Assembly (NCBI RefSeq): GCF_900637515.1
Contig: NZ_LR134375.1
Coordinates: forward strand, 1,343,501-1,407,500
Source of the DNA: Veillonella dispar
GTDB lineage: Bacteria > Bacillota > Negativicutes > Veillonellales > Veillonellaceae
Reading direction: 5' to 3'
DNA: 64,000 nt
Part shown: positions 24,180-33,266 of the stretch, one piece after another
Position numbering within the stretch: position 1 is the stretch's first letter
Layout of the letters: each line of letters starts with the position of its first letter
The notes under the pieces: generated by a model
Told to the model about the DNA's origin: nothing
Database searches by the model: none
The model's input: the letters and a program-made list of their open reading frames with translations, nothing else
Program-made: the position numbers and the translations under genes

Positions 24180-26552
24180 TTAGAAACCTAATGCGCGACC
24201 AATGTTATAGAAGATGAAACATGCAATCCATGCAAATGTATTTTCATAGCAGAACATGAATGCAACCCATTTCCAAGAACCTGTTTCACGTTTGATAACA
24301 GCTAATGTTGCCAAACAAGGTGGGTAAATTAATACGAACAACATCATTGTTAATGCAATCAATGGTGAGAAGTTTGGATCATTTTGTAAGTAATCAGTCA
24401 ATGGAGCTGGATTTTTATCATCACCACCTACTGCATATACTGTACCCAATGTAGAAATTACTACCTCTTTAGCCGCTAAACCAGCTACGAGAGATAAGCC
24501 CATTTTCCAGTCGAAGCCCAATGGTTCAAGTACTGGGTTGATTGCTTTACCAAAGGATGCTGCATAGGATTGTTCAATTTTTTCAGCAGCTTGTTCTTTA
24601 TCAAGTTTGTCATTTTCAGCATCTAAGTTAGCACTGTTTTTATACATTGCCCATGCTGCTGGGAACAAGTCTTTATTTTCATCTTTAATATCATTGAATA
24701 ATTCAGGTGCTTCAGAATCATCCTCTACTGCTACTTCAGGTTCATCTTCTCCTGCTTGCTTAGCAGCATCAGTAGCATCTTGTACAGTAGATTTCATATC
24801 TTCAACAATTTTATCAACTGCATCTTTTTGGTCATCTGTAGCAATACCGAATTGAGATAATGTAGCTGCATCTTTTACTTCATACTCTTGAGCAACTTGT
24901 TCTTTCACTGCATCATAATCTTTGGAGTATTCTACATCCATTGGATATGCAGTGATGAACCAAATCAAGATGGAAGCAGCCATAATGAAAGTACCGGCTT
25001 TAATGATGTACAATTTAGCACGTTCATACATGTGCATCCATGTAGCTTTCAATGTAGGCAAATGATATGGAGGTAATTCCATTACAAATGGTTCTGCTTC
25101 ACCAGCAAATAAGAACTTACGGAAAATTTTTGCAAAGATAATACCGAAGATGATACCCAAGAAGTATACAGAGAATACAACTAAAGTACTATCCCAACCA
25201 TTTGGGAAGAACGCATTTGCAAATAAGATATACACTGGCAAACGTGCAGAACAACTCATGAATGGTGTAATCAAAATCGTAACCATTCGATCCTTGTAGT
25301 TGTCGAGGATACGGGCACCCATTACGGATGGTACGGAACAACCGAAACCCAATAATAAAGGAATAAAGGATTTACCATGTAAGCCACATGCGCGCATTAC
25401 ACGGTCAATAACGAAGGCTGCACGAGCCATATAACCTGTATCTTCCAAGAAAGAAATGCCAAGGAAGAGTAATAAAATTAATGGTAAGAATGAAAGTACC
25501 GCACCTACGCCGGCAATAATACCATCAGATACGAGTGACTGTAATTGGCCCTCTGGAATAGTCTGAACCGCATAAGCTTGTAATGCAGCGAAACCATCCT
25601 CGATCCAACCTTGAGGAATACCACCAACGAAGTTAACGAACGCAAACAATAAGTACATAACAACCATGAAGATTGGTAAGCCCCAAATTCGATGCGTTAA
25701 GATTTTGTCATAACGGTCAGAGCGTGTTTCCAATTGAGTTGGCGCTTGTGTTAAACATGTATTATATACTTCTACTGCAAAGCGGTGACGATATTCTTGG
25801 AAGACAATATCAAGATCAACTTGATCCTTAATTTCTTCACGAATAGCTTCAGCCTTTTGAATAACAGCTTCCGTATTATCAAAGCGCATAACTTTGCCAA
25901 TAACGTCAGCATCTTTTTCTAACAACTTAACAGCAATCCAACGAAGTGGATATGTAACAGTGCCCGCTTGTTTTAGCAATTCTACAAGCTCACTAATTTT
26001 ACCTTCTAACAAATCACCATAGTTAATTGTTACACCAGGAGCTTTTTGAGAAGCAGCTACACTAATTATTGCTTCTAACAAGTCTTTTGTACCAATGTTT
26101 GTACGACCTACTGTGCTAACAATTGTAGCCCCTGTCATTTCTGCCATTTTTTTTAGGTCGTATTTGATGCCCATTTCTTCAGCAACGTCAGCCATGTTTA
26201 GAGCAATAACCATTGGCTTTTCAAGTTCCAATAATTGTGCAGCTAAATATAAGTTACGTTCCAAGTTAGATGCATCAAGAACATTAACAATAACATCTGG
26301 GTTATCATTTACGATAACATTACGCGCTACTAACTCATCCAAGGAACGTGCAGTTAAGCTATATGTACCTGGTAAGTCAATAAACAATAACTCATGGCCA
26401 TCAAAGTTCGTATGGCCTTCCTTTTTTTCTACTGTAACGCCGGCATAGTTACCAACGTGTTGCTTCGCCCCTGTGATATTGTTAAACATTGTAGTTTTAC
26501 CACAGTTAGGGTTACCTGCTAAGGCAATGCGAATTTGCCCATTTTCTGCCAT
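24180..26552 (-). CDS. feoB: Ferrous iron transporter FeoB
   Basis: GTP-dependent Fe(II) importer of the inner membrane. The N-terminal G domain has GNPNCGKTT (about 14-22), the G3 motif DLPGTYSL and NMADV; a helical linker follows, then two Gate regions (LLGFGCSVPSVMGAR, with the conserved Cys, and GLAAKEVVISTLGTVY). Residues about 537-664 hold an unusual, strongly acidic insertion rich in Asp, Glu, Ala and Lys between membrane helices, predicted extracytoplasmic. Total length is 790. It lies 9 bp after feoA. Start after AGGAGGTTCAC. Confidence 0.97.
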   Translation of the reverse strand: MAENGQIRIALAGNPNCGKTTMFNNITGAKQHVGNYAGVTVEKKEGHTNFDGHELLFIDLPGTYSLTARSLDELVARNVIVNDNPDVIVNVLDASNLERNLYLAAQLLELEKPMVIALNMADVAEEMGIKYDLKKMAEMTGATIVSTVGRTNIGTKDLLEAIISVAASQKAPGVTINYGDLLEGKISELVELLKQAGTVTYPLRWIAVKLLEKDADVIGKVMRFDNTEAVIQKAEAIREEIKDQVDLDIVFQEYRHRFAVEVYNTCLTQAPTQLETRSDRYDKILTHRIWGLPIFMVVMYLLFAFVNFVGGIPQGWIEDGFAALQAYAVQTIPEGQLQSLVSDGIIAGVGAVLSFLPLILLLFLGISFLEDTGYMARAAFVIDRVMRACGLHGKSFIPLLLGFGCSVPSVMGARILDNYKDRMVTILITPFMSCSARLPVYILFANAFFPNGWDSTLVVFSVYFLGIIFGIIFAKIFRKFLFAGEAEPFVMELPPYHLPTLKATWMHMYERAKLYIIKAGTFIMAASILIWFITAYPMDVEYSKDYDAVKEQVAQEYEVKDAATLSQFGIATDDQKDAVDKIVEDMKSTVQDATDAAKQAGEDEPEVAVEDDSEAPELFNDIKDENKDLFPAAWAMYKNSANLDAENDKLDKEQAAEKIEQSYAASFGKAINPVLEPLGFDWKMGLSLVAGLAAKEVVISTLGTVYAVGGDDKNPAPLTDYLQNDPNFSPLIALTMMLFVLIYPPCLATLAVIKRETGSWKWVAFMFCYENTFAWIACFIFYNIGRALGF

Positions 26553-26561
26553 GTGAACCTC

Positions 26562-26795
26562 CTATTGAACCTCTACATCAATCATGCCAGCTTCGCTTGT
26601 ACGAAGTGCTAATTCAAAGTTTTTTACTTTGATTTCCACCGGATCCCCCAAAGGGGCAAACTTCATAACATGGATTTTTGTACCATTTACAAGACCCATG
26701 TCAATTAGACGATGCTTAACATTACCACTGCCATGTAGTGCAACAATAAGACCAGACTCACCTGGTTTCATGTCTTTTAACTTTTTGATAGCCAT
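26562..26795 (-). CDS. feoA: Ferrous iron transport protein FeoA
   Basis: A 77-residue SH3-like cytoplasmic protein that supports FeoB. It begins MAIKKLKDMKPGESG and contains HRLIDMGLVNGTKIHVMKFAPLGDPVEIKV, the FeoA signature. The frame could start at 26840, but ATG 26795 follows AGGAGGTGTCGT and matches family length. It is first gene of the feoAB transcript; a promoter with Fur-like sequence lies about 80-120 bp upstream. Confidence 0.95.
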   Translation of the reverse strand: MAIKKLKDMKPGESGLIVALHGSGNVKHRLIDMGLVNGTKIHVMKFAPLGDPVEIKVKNFELALRTSEAGMIDVEVQ

Positions 26796-26873
26796 ACGAC
26801 ACCTCCTAATTATTGTACCTAACAACCTCATATTAAACACACCAAATAATAATGCGTATTAATATCTTAAATT

Positions 26874-26915
26874 ATTATATCAAAGAAATCATTAATTTCA
26901 ACAATTATTATCATT
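26874..26915 (-). promoter_or_regulatory. Candidate feoAB promoter with overlapping Fur-like site
   Basis: On the minus strand TTGAAA (26901-26896) and TATAAT (26879-26874) are 16 bp apart. Just upstream and touching the -35 box is AATGATAATAATTG, which resembles Fur hexamers. This arrangement fits iron-repressed feoAB. Confidence 0.55.
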
Positions 26916-26952
26916 TTTTTGGTAATTTTCTATCTCATATATATATTTTTTT

Positions 26953-26988
26953 CTCATATTAAATATGAGGATTGATTTATCAATCCTC
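26953..26988. repeat. Two hairpins that share an arm
   Basis: CTCATAT-TAA-ATATGAG (26953-26969) and GAGGATTGAT-TT-ATCAATCCTC (26967-26988) are both perfect, and share the bases GAG at 26967-26969, so only one can form fully at a time. Neither is followed by a clear T tract. Confidence 0.6.
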
Positions 26989-27069
26989 CATGAACCCCTA
27001 TATGGTATGGTAGCATTCGCGCTGTCACCAATAAAAAAAGAATACCTAAAAAATAAGAATCACTACTAA

Positions 27070-27101
27070 GATAATCATTATTGATAATTTAATCATTCTC
27101 A
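27070..27101. promoter_or_regulatory. Array of Fur-like hexamers
   Basis: GATAATCATTATTGATAAT followed by TTAATCATTCTCA gives several overlapping GATAAT/ATTATC-type units, close to a classical Fur operator. It is about 275 bp from both flanking genes, farther than usual for a promoter operator. Confidence 0.5.
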
Positions 27102-27284
27102 TTTATATTTTTAAAATTTATTCAAATATAAATATTTTAATGTTTTTTATTCTCATAAACATCTATCTACATCGTCATTTCTTAATCTATTATCAATTAG
27201 TATCTTTAACAATCGCATCATTAGTTTTACAAATTTACTATAGCGCCATGCAAAATTAGTACGCTATGTAATGATTCAATTTAT

Positions 27285-27313
27285 TTGCCCCTACTATGTG
27301 CATAAGGTATAAT
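27285..27313 (+). promoter_or_regulatory. Promoter of the DEAD-box helicase gene
   Basis: TTGCCC and TATAAT separated by 17 bp, 33 bp upstream of the start codon. Confidence 0.55.
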
Positions 27314-27345
27314 TAATATAATATGTATTATAGAAAGGACGATCC

Positions 27346-28644
27346 ATGAAATCTTTTAAATCTCTAGGCGTTTGTGATGAACTCATCCAAGCCCTTCAAA
27401 AACAAGGTATCAAGGAGCCAACTCCAATTCAAGAACAAGCCATTCCTGTTGTATTTAAAGGGAATGATGTTATAGCAAAAGCTCAAACAGGCACAGGCAA
27501 AACATTAGCCTTCTTATTGCCGATTCTACAACGTGTTCACACTGATGTGCATCAAGAACAAGTGCTCATCATTGCACCTACCCGTGAGCTTGTAAAACAA
27601 ATTTCCGATGAGGCAAAAGAAATAGGTTCTATTTTAAATGTAGACATCCTCCCTCTCATCGGCGGTAAAACGATTGAAGCACAGTTACAACAATTAGGAC
27701 GTCGCCCTCAAGTTATTTTAGGCACTCCTGGTCGCCTATTGGATCACGCAAAACGGGGTTCACTCCACTTAGATTGCATTCGTCGTGTCGTACTCGATGA
27801 AGCTGACCAAATGCTTCACATGGGATTCTTACCGGACATTGAAAACCTCATTAGTCAAACAGATGCTAATAGACAACTTTTACTATTCTCTGCAACAATT
27901 CCTGATAAGATTAGAAATCTTGCAAAAGCGTATATGTCTAAACCGGCTTCTGTAACAGCTGAGGGTAAACATGTAACACTTGAATCTATCGATCAACGCG
28001 TATACATGATGAACACAGAAGAAAAAACGCAACGTCTCATCAAAATGATCGAAGAAGACAACCCATTCTTAGCAATTGTGTTCTGTAATAAGCGTGAAGG
28101 TGCTGTTCGCTTATCCTATGAGTTAACTGCAGCAGGCCTAAATATTGCTGAAATGCATGGCGATTTGACACAAGGTCGACGCACTCAAATATTACGTGAT
28201 TTCGCAAAAGCTAAAACACAAATCTTAGTAGCTACAGATATTGCGGCTCGCGGCATTGACATCGAAGGCATTACACATGTTTATAACTACGACGTACCAC
28301 GCGACGTAGATTACTATATCCACCGTATTGGCCGTACTGGTCGTGCAGGCAACTCTGGTGTAGCTGTTACATTTGCTACACCGCAAGATGAATCTTGGTT
28401 ACGTCGTATTGAGCGCGCCATCCAAGCAACGCTTACTAAATACACTAAAGATGGACAAATTAAGACTAAAGGTAATGCAAGTGCGGCACCTAAACGTGCA
28501 AAAGTATCTGGCAAACCTAAGATTACAAGTTCCTATCAATCTACAAAGGCTAAAGCTCATAAAGCTCGTGGCCATAAAGGTGCTAATACACGCCAACGCC
28601 GTACGTCCACATCACAAACAGGACGTCGTGGTAAACGCAGATAA
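27346..28644 (+). CDS. DEAD-box ATP-dependent RNA helicase
   Basis: Unwinds structured RNA, in ribosome assembly or mRNA decay. Motifs in order: Q motif (FKSLGVCDELIQAL...PTPIQ), AQTGTGKT (Walker A), PTRELVKQ, DEADQML, SAT, and the helicase C domain with VATDIAARGIDIEG and HRIGRTGRAG. The last 65 residues are a basic, Lys/Arg/Thr/Ser-rich tail without a known RNA-binding domain, similar to CshA-type enzymes. 432 residues. Own promoter, ribosome binding site AAAGGACGATCC and terminator suggest a single-gene transcript. Confidence 0.94.
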   Translation: MKSFKSLGVCDELIQALQKQGIKEPTPIQEQAIPVVFKGNDVIAKAQTGTGKTLAFLLPILQRVHTDVHQEQVLIIAPTRELVKQISDEAKEIGSILNVDILPLIGGKTIEAQLQQLGRRPQVILGTPGRLLDHAKRGSLHLDCIRRVVLDEADQMLHMGFLPDIENLISQTDANRQLLLFSATIPDKIRNLAKAYMSKPASVTAEGKHVTLESIDQRVYMMNTEEKTQRLIKMIEEDNPFLAIVFCNKREGAVRLSYELTAAGLNIAEMHGDLTQGRRTQILRDFAKAKTQILVATDIAARGIDIEGITHVYNYDVPRDVDYYIHRIGRTGRAGNSGVAVTFATPQDESWLRRIERAIQATLTKYTKDGQIKTKGNASAAPKRAKVSGKPKITSSYQSTKAKAHKARGHKGANTRQRRTSTSQTGRRGKRR

Positions 28645-28648
28645 AATT

Positions 28649-28684
28649 AAAGACGCGTACAGAACATCTGTACGCGTCTTTTTA
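28649..28684 (+). terminator. Bidirectional terminator between the helicase and topB
   Basis: Perfect 15-bp stem AAAGACGCGTACAGA with loop ACA and T tract TTTTT on the plus strand; on the minus strand the complement also ends in T-rich sequence, so it can serve the converging topB gene. Confidence 0.9.
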
Positions 28685-28708
28685 TGTTCTTAACTAATAT
28701 ACATCTTA

Positions 28709-31018
28709 TTATTTATTAGCATAAATGCTTGGCACTCCATTCACATCGGAGCATTGTGTCTTGCATTGAGATCGATTACTGCAAACCCAGTTAATACGTC
28801 CTCTCGCCTCTTGCTTAACAAAATACCCTTCTTTACATCGTGGACATTTATATTGTTTATCTTCGTCAGCTACAATGATATTACTTTCACCCTTTGAAAC
28901 ATCACCCTCAACCGGTTGTGTATGTTTACAAGCAGGATAATTAGTACAGCCTAAAAAAGCACCAAATTTACCATTACGCTGTTGCATTCTGCCCTTATTA
29001 CACTTAGGACAGACCGGCAAAGAAGATAGATCTACATCAGAATTATCCATCGGACGTTTCCGGTTTTGATTCGTTATAGTGCGAACTACATTGGGCATCA
29101 TTTGACCAGAATTTACCTGTTTATCAAAGCCAAGCTTATCAATCAACAACTGTAAAAACTTAACTTGATCAGACAAGAAGGAATCTAAGGTATCCTCCCC
29201 TTCGCTCATGAGGGCCAAACGTTCTTCCCATACAGCCGTTTCATCAGGATATAACAATTCATCAGGCAAAGCATCTACTAAAAGGTAGCCCGTTTCCGTA
29301 GGTGATAGAACTTGCTTCTTACCAGATGTTTTCATAAAGCCACGACTGATAAGTTCGTCAATAATATTGGCACGAGTCGCCTCTGTACCAATACCAGATA
29401 CAGCCTTTAATTGCTTTTTCAAGTCTTCATTTTTTACAAACTTGTGAATTTCCTTCATCGCTTGTAACAACGTAGACGGTGTAAAGCGAGAAGGCGGCTT
29501 AGTTTGCTTCGCCTCTACAGAGGAATCCGTGTAAAGCACAGAATCATTTTTCTTAACCGCAGGCAAATGATCTGTTTCTTCAATAGCCTCTTTTTTAGAG
29601 TCTGTTTCTGCACCACGTTCATCAGTTAAATCAGGTTCATCATTATCTGTCACAGATTTAGACTTTTGTCGTTTATAAAGTAATTTCCATCCTTCGTCTA
29701 TAACTACACGGCCATTGGCAACAAACTCTTCTTTGCATTGCTCCACGACGATTTTAGTTTGCTCATAAATATGTTCGCCATAAAACTGAGCAATATAGGC
29801 CTGACTAATGAGGAAGTAAATATTGCGTTCCTCACGGGACAAACTATTTATATTACAAGCTACGGTCGTAGGAATTATAGCATGATGGGCTGTAATCTTC
29901 TTTTCATTCCAAGCGCGGCTCTTAATGGAGCGGTCTGCATCAGTAGCCCACTGTGCTAGTCTTTCATCTCCTGCATTCTGTAAATTATTGAGAATTGCAT
30001 TGCGGTCACCATATTGATTTGGTGGTAAATATTCACAATCAGAACGAGGGTATGTAGTCAATTTCTTTTCATATAGTTTCTGTGCTGTATCAAGTACAGT
30101 TTGCGGATCATAGGAAAAAGCTTTACCAGCTAATACCTGCAAAGATGATAGAGACAATGGTAAACGCTGTACATCTTTCTTTTTAGATTTTGTAACAGCT
30201 TTAATAACTCCATCTGACCCCGCCTGTAAGCGCTCTACTAATTCATCGGCTATGGCTTTATTAATAAGACGTCCATCTGGGTCAAGCCCCTTTTGTTCGT
30301 CTGTAGGCTGCCACGTAGCCCAGAATACACCATTTGGATGATTATATAAAACCTTTAATGTAAAATAATCGACCGGTTTAAATGCCGCTAGTTCTCGCTC
30401 TCTGCGCACCACAAGGGCTAATGTTGGAGTCTTAACACGACCGATAGGTAATGTTACTTTATTACCTTTATAACGTTCAGACAATGTATAGGCACGAGAT
30501 AAATTCATGCCAATAAGCCAGTCTGCACGTGCTCTAGCCAATGCAGATTGATATAGATTGTGAAAGTCTTTATTATCCCGTAGATCATTTAATGCGGCAC
30601 GAACAGATTTTTCGTCCAATGCATTTAGCAAGATACGTTGTACAGGTTTTGTATTTCCTACATAATATAATACTTCATCAACCAACAATTGACCTTCCCT
30701 GTCCGGGTCACCTGCGTTGACGATAATGTCCGCTTTACCGATTAATTCTTTTACAGTCTCAAACTGTTGACGACTACTATCCGTAACGAGTAATTTCCAC
30801 TCATCAGGCACAATAGGTAAATCTTGAGGGCGCCAGCGGATATATTTATCATCGTAATCACCAGGTTCTGCTTGATGTAATACGTGCCCTACAACCCAAG
30901 TCACCACATCATCACCTTGGATAAAATAGCCATTCCGTTTTTGGATATTCTTGTTTTCTGGCAAGCATTTACTAATTTCGCGAGCCATGGATGGCTTTTC
31001 CGCAATAAATAACCTCAT
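28709..31018 (-). CDS. topB: DNA topoisomerase III
   Basis: Type IA topoisomerase that decatenates and relaxes negatively supercoiled DNA. It has an N-terminal TOPRIM domain (MRLFIAEKPSMA, then NAGDPDREGQLLVDE with the metal-binding acids), the active-site Tyr in TTYPRSDC, and two C-terminal zinc-ribbon units (CPKCNKGRMQQ...CTNYPACKH and CPRCKEGYF...CSNRSQC). The reading frame extends to 31057 but ATG 31018 directly follows GGAGGGGGACC and is the family start, giving 769 residues. A charged insertion (about residues 475-525) is not part of the conserved core. Confidence 0.96.
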   Translation of the reverse strand: MRLFIAEKPSMAREISKCLPENKNIQKRNGYFIQGDDVVTWVVGHVLHQAEPGDYDDKYIRWRPQDLPIVPDEWKLLVTDSSRQQFETVKELIGKADIIVNAGDPDREGQLLVDEVLYYVGNTKPVQRILLNALDEKSVRAALNDLRDNKDFHNLYQSALARARADWLIGMNLSRAYTLSERYKGNKVTLPIGRVKTPTLALVVRRERELAAFKPVDYFTLKVLYNHPNGVFWATWQPTDEQKGLDPDGRLINKAIADELVERLQAGSDGVIKAVTKSKKKDVQRLPLSLSSLQVLAGKAFSYDPQTVLDTAQKLYEKKLTTYPRSDCEYLPPNQYGDRNAILNNLQNAGDERLAQWATDADRSIKSRAWNEKKITAHHAIIPTTVACNINSLSREERNIYFLISQAYIAQFYGEHIYEQTKIVVEQCKEEFVANGRVVIDEGWKLLYKRQKSKSVTDNDEPDLTDERGAETDSKKEAIEETDHLPAVKKNDSVLYTDSSVEAKQTKPPSRFTPSTLLQAMKEIHKFVKNEDLKKQLKAVSGIGTEATRANIIDELISRGFMKTSGKKQVLSPTETGYLLVDALPDELLYPDETAVWEERLALMSEGEDTLDSFLSDQVKFLQLLIDKLGFDKQVNSGQMMPNVVRTITNQNRKRPMDNSDVDLSSLPVCPKCNKGRMQQRNGKFGAFLGCTNYPACKHTQPVEGDVSKGESNIIVADEDKQYKCPRCKEGYFVKQEARGRINWVCSNRSQCKTQCSDVNGVPSIYANK

Positions 31019-31194
31019 GGTCCCCCTCCTTAACATAAAATAACGGCTATTCCCCAAGCCGCTCTTTGAAATCTCATTATACTACAATTTAGTGGTCATA
31101 ACTACCAAAATCATGTATAATTTTAAAGATATGAATGGTGTGAAGATGATATATTAAAATAAGACTTTCACAAACGAAACAATAGAGGTGAACT

Positions 31195-32790
31195 ATGACA
31201 TTTTTAGAAGAAGTGCAACGTCGGCGTACGTTTGCTATCATATCTCACCCGGATGCGGGTAAAACTACATTAACAGAAAAACTACTTTTATACGGTGGTG
31301 CCATTCACTTGGCGGGGTCAGTTAAATCTCGTAAAACAGCAAAACACGCCGTATCTGACTGGATGGAAATCGAAAAACAACGTGGTATCTCCGTAACGAG
31401 TTCCGTATTGCAATTCGACTACGATTGCTGTCGTGTCAACATCCTCGATACCCCTGGTCACCAAGATTTCTCTGAAGATACATACCGTACATTAATGGCT
31501 GCCGATAGTGCTGTCATGCTGATCGACGTTGCAAAAGGTGTCGAAGCGCAAACGAAAAAACTATTTGCCGTATCTAAAGAACGCGGTATCCCTATCTTTA
31601 CCTTTGTAAACAAAATTGACCATTTCGGTCGCAGCCCATTTGACTTGATGGAAGAAATCGAGAACGTTCTTGGCATTCGTACATGCCCTATGAACTGGCC
31701 AATTGGTATCAACGGTGAATACAAAGGTGTATACGATAGAGAGCACGAAACTATCGAGCTATTCGCAAAAGACGAAACACATGGTCAAGAAAAGTTAGCC
31801 TCTGAAAAAGGTGCTTTAACGGATCCTCGCATGAAAGAATTATTAGGTGATGACGTATACCAAGCATTGCTTGATGATATTGAATTATTAGACGTTGCTG
31901 GCGATCCATTCGATTTTGATAAGGTTCGTGCAGGCGAATTAACGCCAATGTTCTTCGGCTCTGCTATGACTAACTTTGGGGTAAAACCATTCTTAGAAAA
32001 ATTCTTAGAACTAGCTCCATCCCCTGCTCCACGACAAGCCGTAGAAGAAATGGTGCAACCTACAAGCGAAGACTTCTCCGCCTTAGTATTTAAAATCCAA
32101 GCCAATATGGACCCTAATCACCACGACCGTATCGTATTTATGCGTATCTGCTCTGGTAAATTCGAAAAAGGTATGTCCGTATTGCATCGCCAATCTAACA
32201 AAACGATTCGCTTGTCTCAGCCTCAACAATTCTTGGCCACAGAACGTACCATCGTAGAAGATGCCTATCCTGGCGATATTATTGGTGTCTTCGATGCTGG
32301 TACAATGGGCGTAGGCGATACACTGTGTGCTCAAAAACACAAGGTAACATTTGGGGACTTCCCTGTGTTCCCACCAGAATTCTTCGCCCGCGTATCTCCA
32401 AAAGATACTATGAAGCGTAAGCAATTCCAAAAAGGCATGACACAATTGGCTCAAGAAGGTGCAGTTCAAATCTTTGAACAACCAGGTGCCCTCGACTCCT
32501 TCGTAGTTGGTGCCGTAGGTATGCTTCAATTTGAAGTTTTAGAATACCGTTTAAAAAATGAATATGGTGTTGATTTATTAAATAATACATTGCCATACAG
32601 TGTTGCCCGTTGGATTGATGGTGAAGTAGATATTGCGTCTTTAAAAGGTGTAGATAATGCGATGATTGTTAAGGATAATCGCGATCGTACGGTAGTGCTT
32701 ATCTCCAATGAATGGCAAATGGGTTGGGTTCAAGAGCGTAATCCTGATGTTACATTCTTAACAACCCCAAAACTTCATCACGAACTATAG
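31195..32790 (+). CDS. prfC: Peptide chain release factor 3
   Basis: Translational GTPase that recycles RF1/RF2 after termination. G motifs: SHPDAGKTTL (G1, about 18-27), the G2 RGISVTSS, DTPGHQDF (G3), NKIDH (G4). 531 residues, and the C-terminal domain segment PEFFARVSPKDTMKRKQF matches RF3. Start after AGAGGTGAACT. It stands alone between topB (divergent) and gltS, with a strong hairpin terminator about 130 bp past the stop. Confidence 0.97.
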   Translation: MTFLEEVQRRRTFAIISHPDAGKTTLTEKLLLYGGAIHLAGSVKSRKTAKHAVSDWMEIEKQRGISVTSSVLQFDYDCCRVNILDTPGHQDFSEDTYRTLMAADSAVMLIDVAKGVEAQTKKLFAVSKERGIPIFTFVNKIDHFGRSPFDLMEEIENVLGIRTCPMNWPIGINGEYKGVYDREHETIELFAKDETHGQEKLASEKGALTDPRMKELLGDDVYQALLDDIELLDVAGDPFDFDKVRAGELTPMFFGSAMTNFGVKPFLEKFLELAPSPAPRQAVEEMVQPTSEDFSALVFKIQANMDPNHHDRIVFMRICSGKFEKGMSVLHRQSNKTIRLSQPQQFLATERTIVEDAYPGDIIGVFDAGTMGVGDTLCAQKHKVTFGDFPVFPPEFFARVSPKDTMKRKQFQKGMTQLAQEGAVQIFEQPGALDSFVVGAVGMLQFEVLEYRLKNEYGVDLLNNTLPYSVARWIDGEVDIASLKGVDNAMIVKDNRDRTVVLISNEWQMGWVQERNPDVTFLTTPKLHHEL

Positions 32791-33266
32791 TATTGGCATT
32801 TATAGCTTATCTTTCTAAATCTATACTTCGCACTTCTAAATGCGAGATGTACTATGTAGCAGACAGTGGCTTAACTGCAAACCTCAATAGTTAAGCACAC
32901 TATAAATCCTCAGATAATAACAACTGGAATATATTTCTCAATATATAAAAATTAGAAATATATTCCAGTTTATTTTTTTTATAATAGGCAGGAAAATCAC
33001 AGAATTTAGTCGAATACATATAGTATGATTATGTAGAGAAGTGATTTATACTATTACTTTCTCGTATTTTTGTATATAATATAAATATATTATAAATAGA
33101 TATATATCTAATATAGATATATAAAACCTAATGGTTTTACTGTTGTTGTGAGTGTTGAAAATAAATAATATATAATTATTATGCCTTATATATTCTATAG
33201 TTTTTTTCGACCATTCATGATACCATAAAATATAAGTTTTATTTTTTATTTTAAAGGAGTGATTTT
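32791..33266. other. 476-bp prfC-gltS intergenic region
   Basis: No gene is seen. Besides the terminator at 32922-32980 it contains two smaller hairpins: CGCA...TGCG near 32829-32844 and an 8-bp stem GCTTAACT/AGTTAAGC with a 12-base loop near 32870-32897. The rest is very AT-rich and leads to the gltS ribosome binding site AAAGGAGTGATTTT. Confidence 0.6.
32922..32980 (+). terminator. Strong terminator downstream of prfC
   Basis: A perfect 17-bp stem starting AACTGGAATATATTTCT with a 15-base loop, followed by TTATTTTTTTT. The high AT content of the stem is compensated by its length. Confidence 0.85.

Larger units (their letters stand above)
26796..27345. other. 550-bp AT-rich divergent region between feoA and the DEAD-box gene
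   Basis: No convincing gene is seen. It holds the feoA promoter, two overlapping hairpins (26953-26988), a stretch of Fur-like hexamers (27070-27101) and the helicase promoter. The long length for a dense genome suggests layered control of the iron genes or an unannotated small RNA. Confidence 0.6.

Noticed and set aside
32083..32529. 148-codon minus-strand frame inside prfC
   Set aside because: Shadow of a fully recognised RF3 frame.
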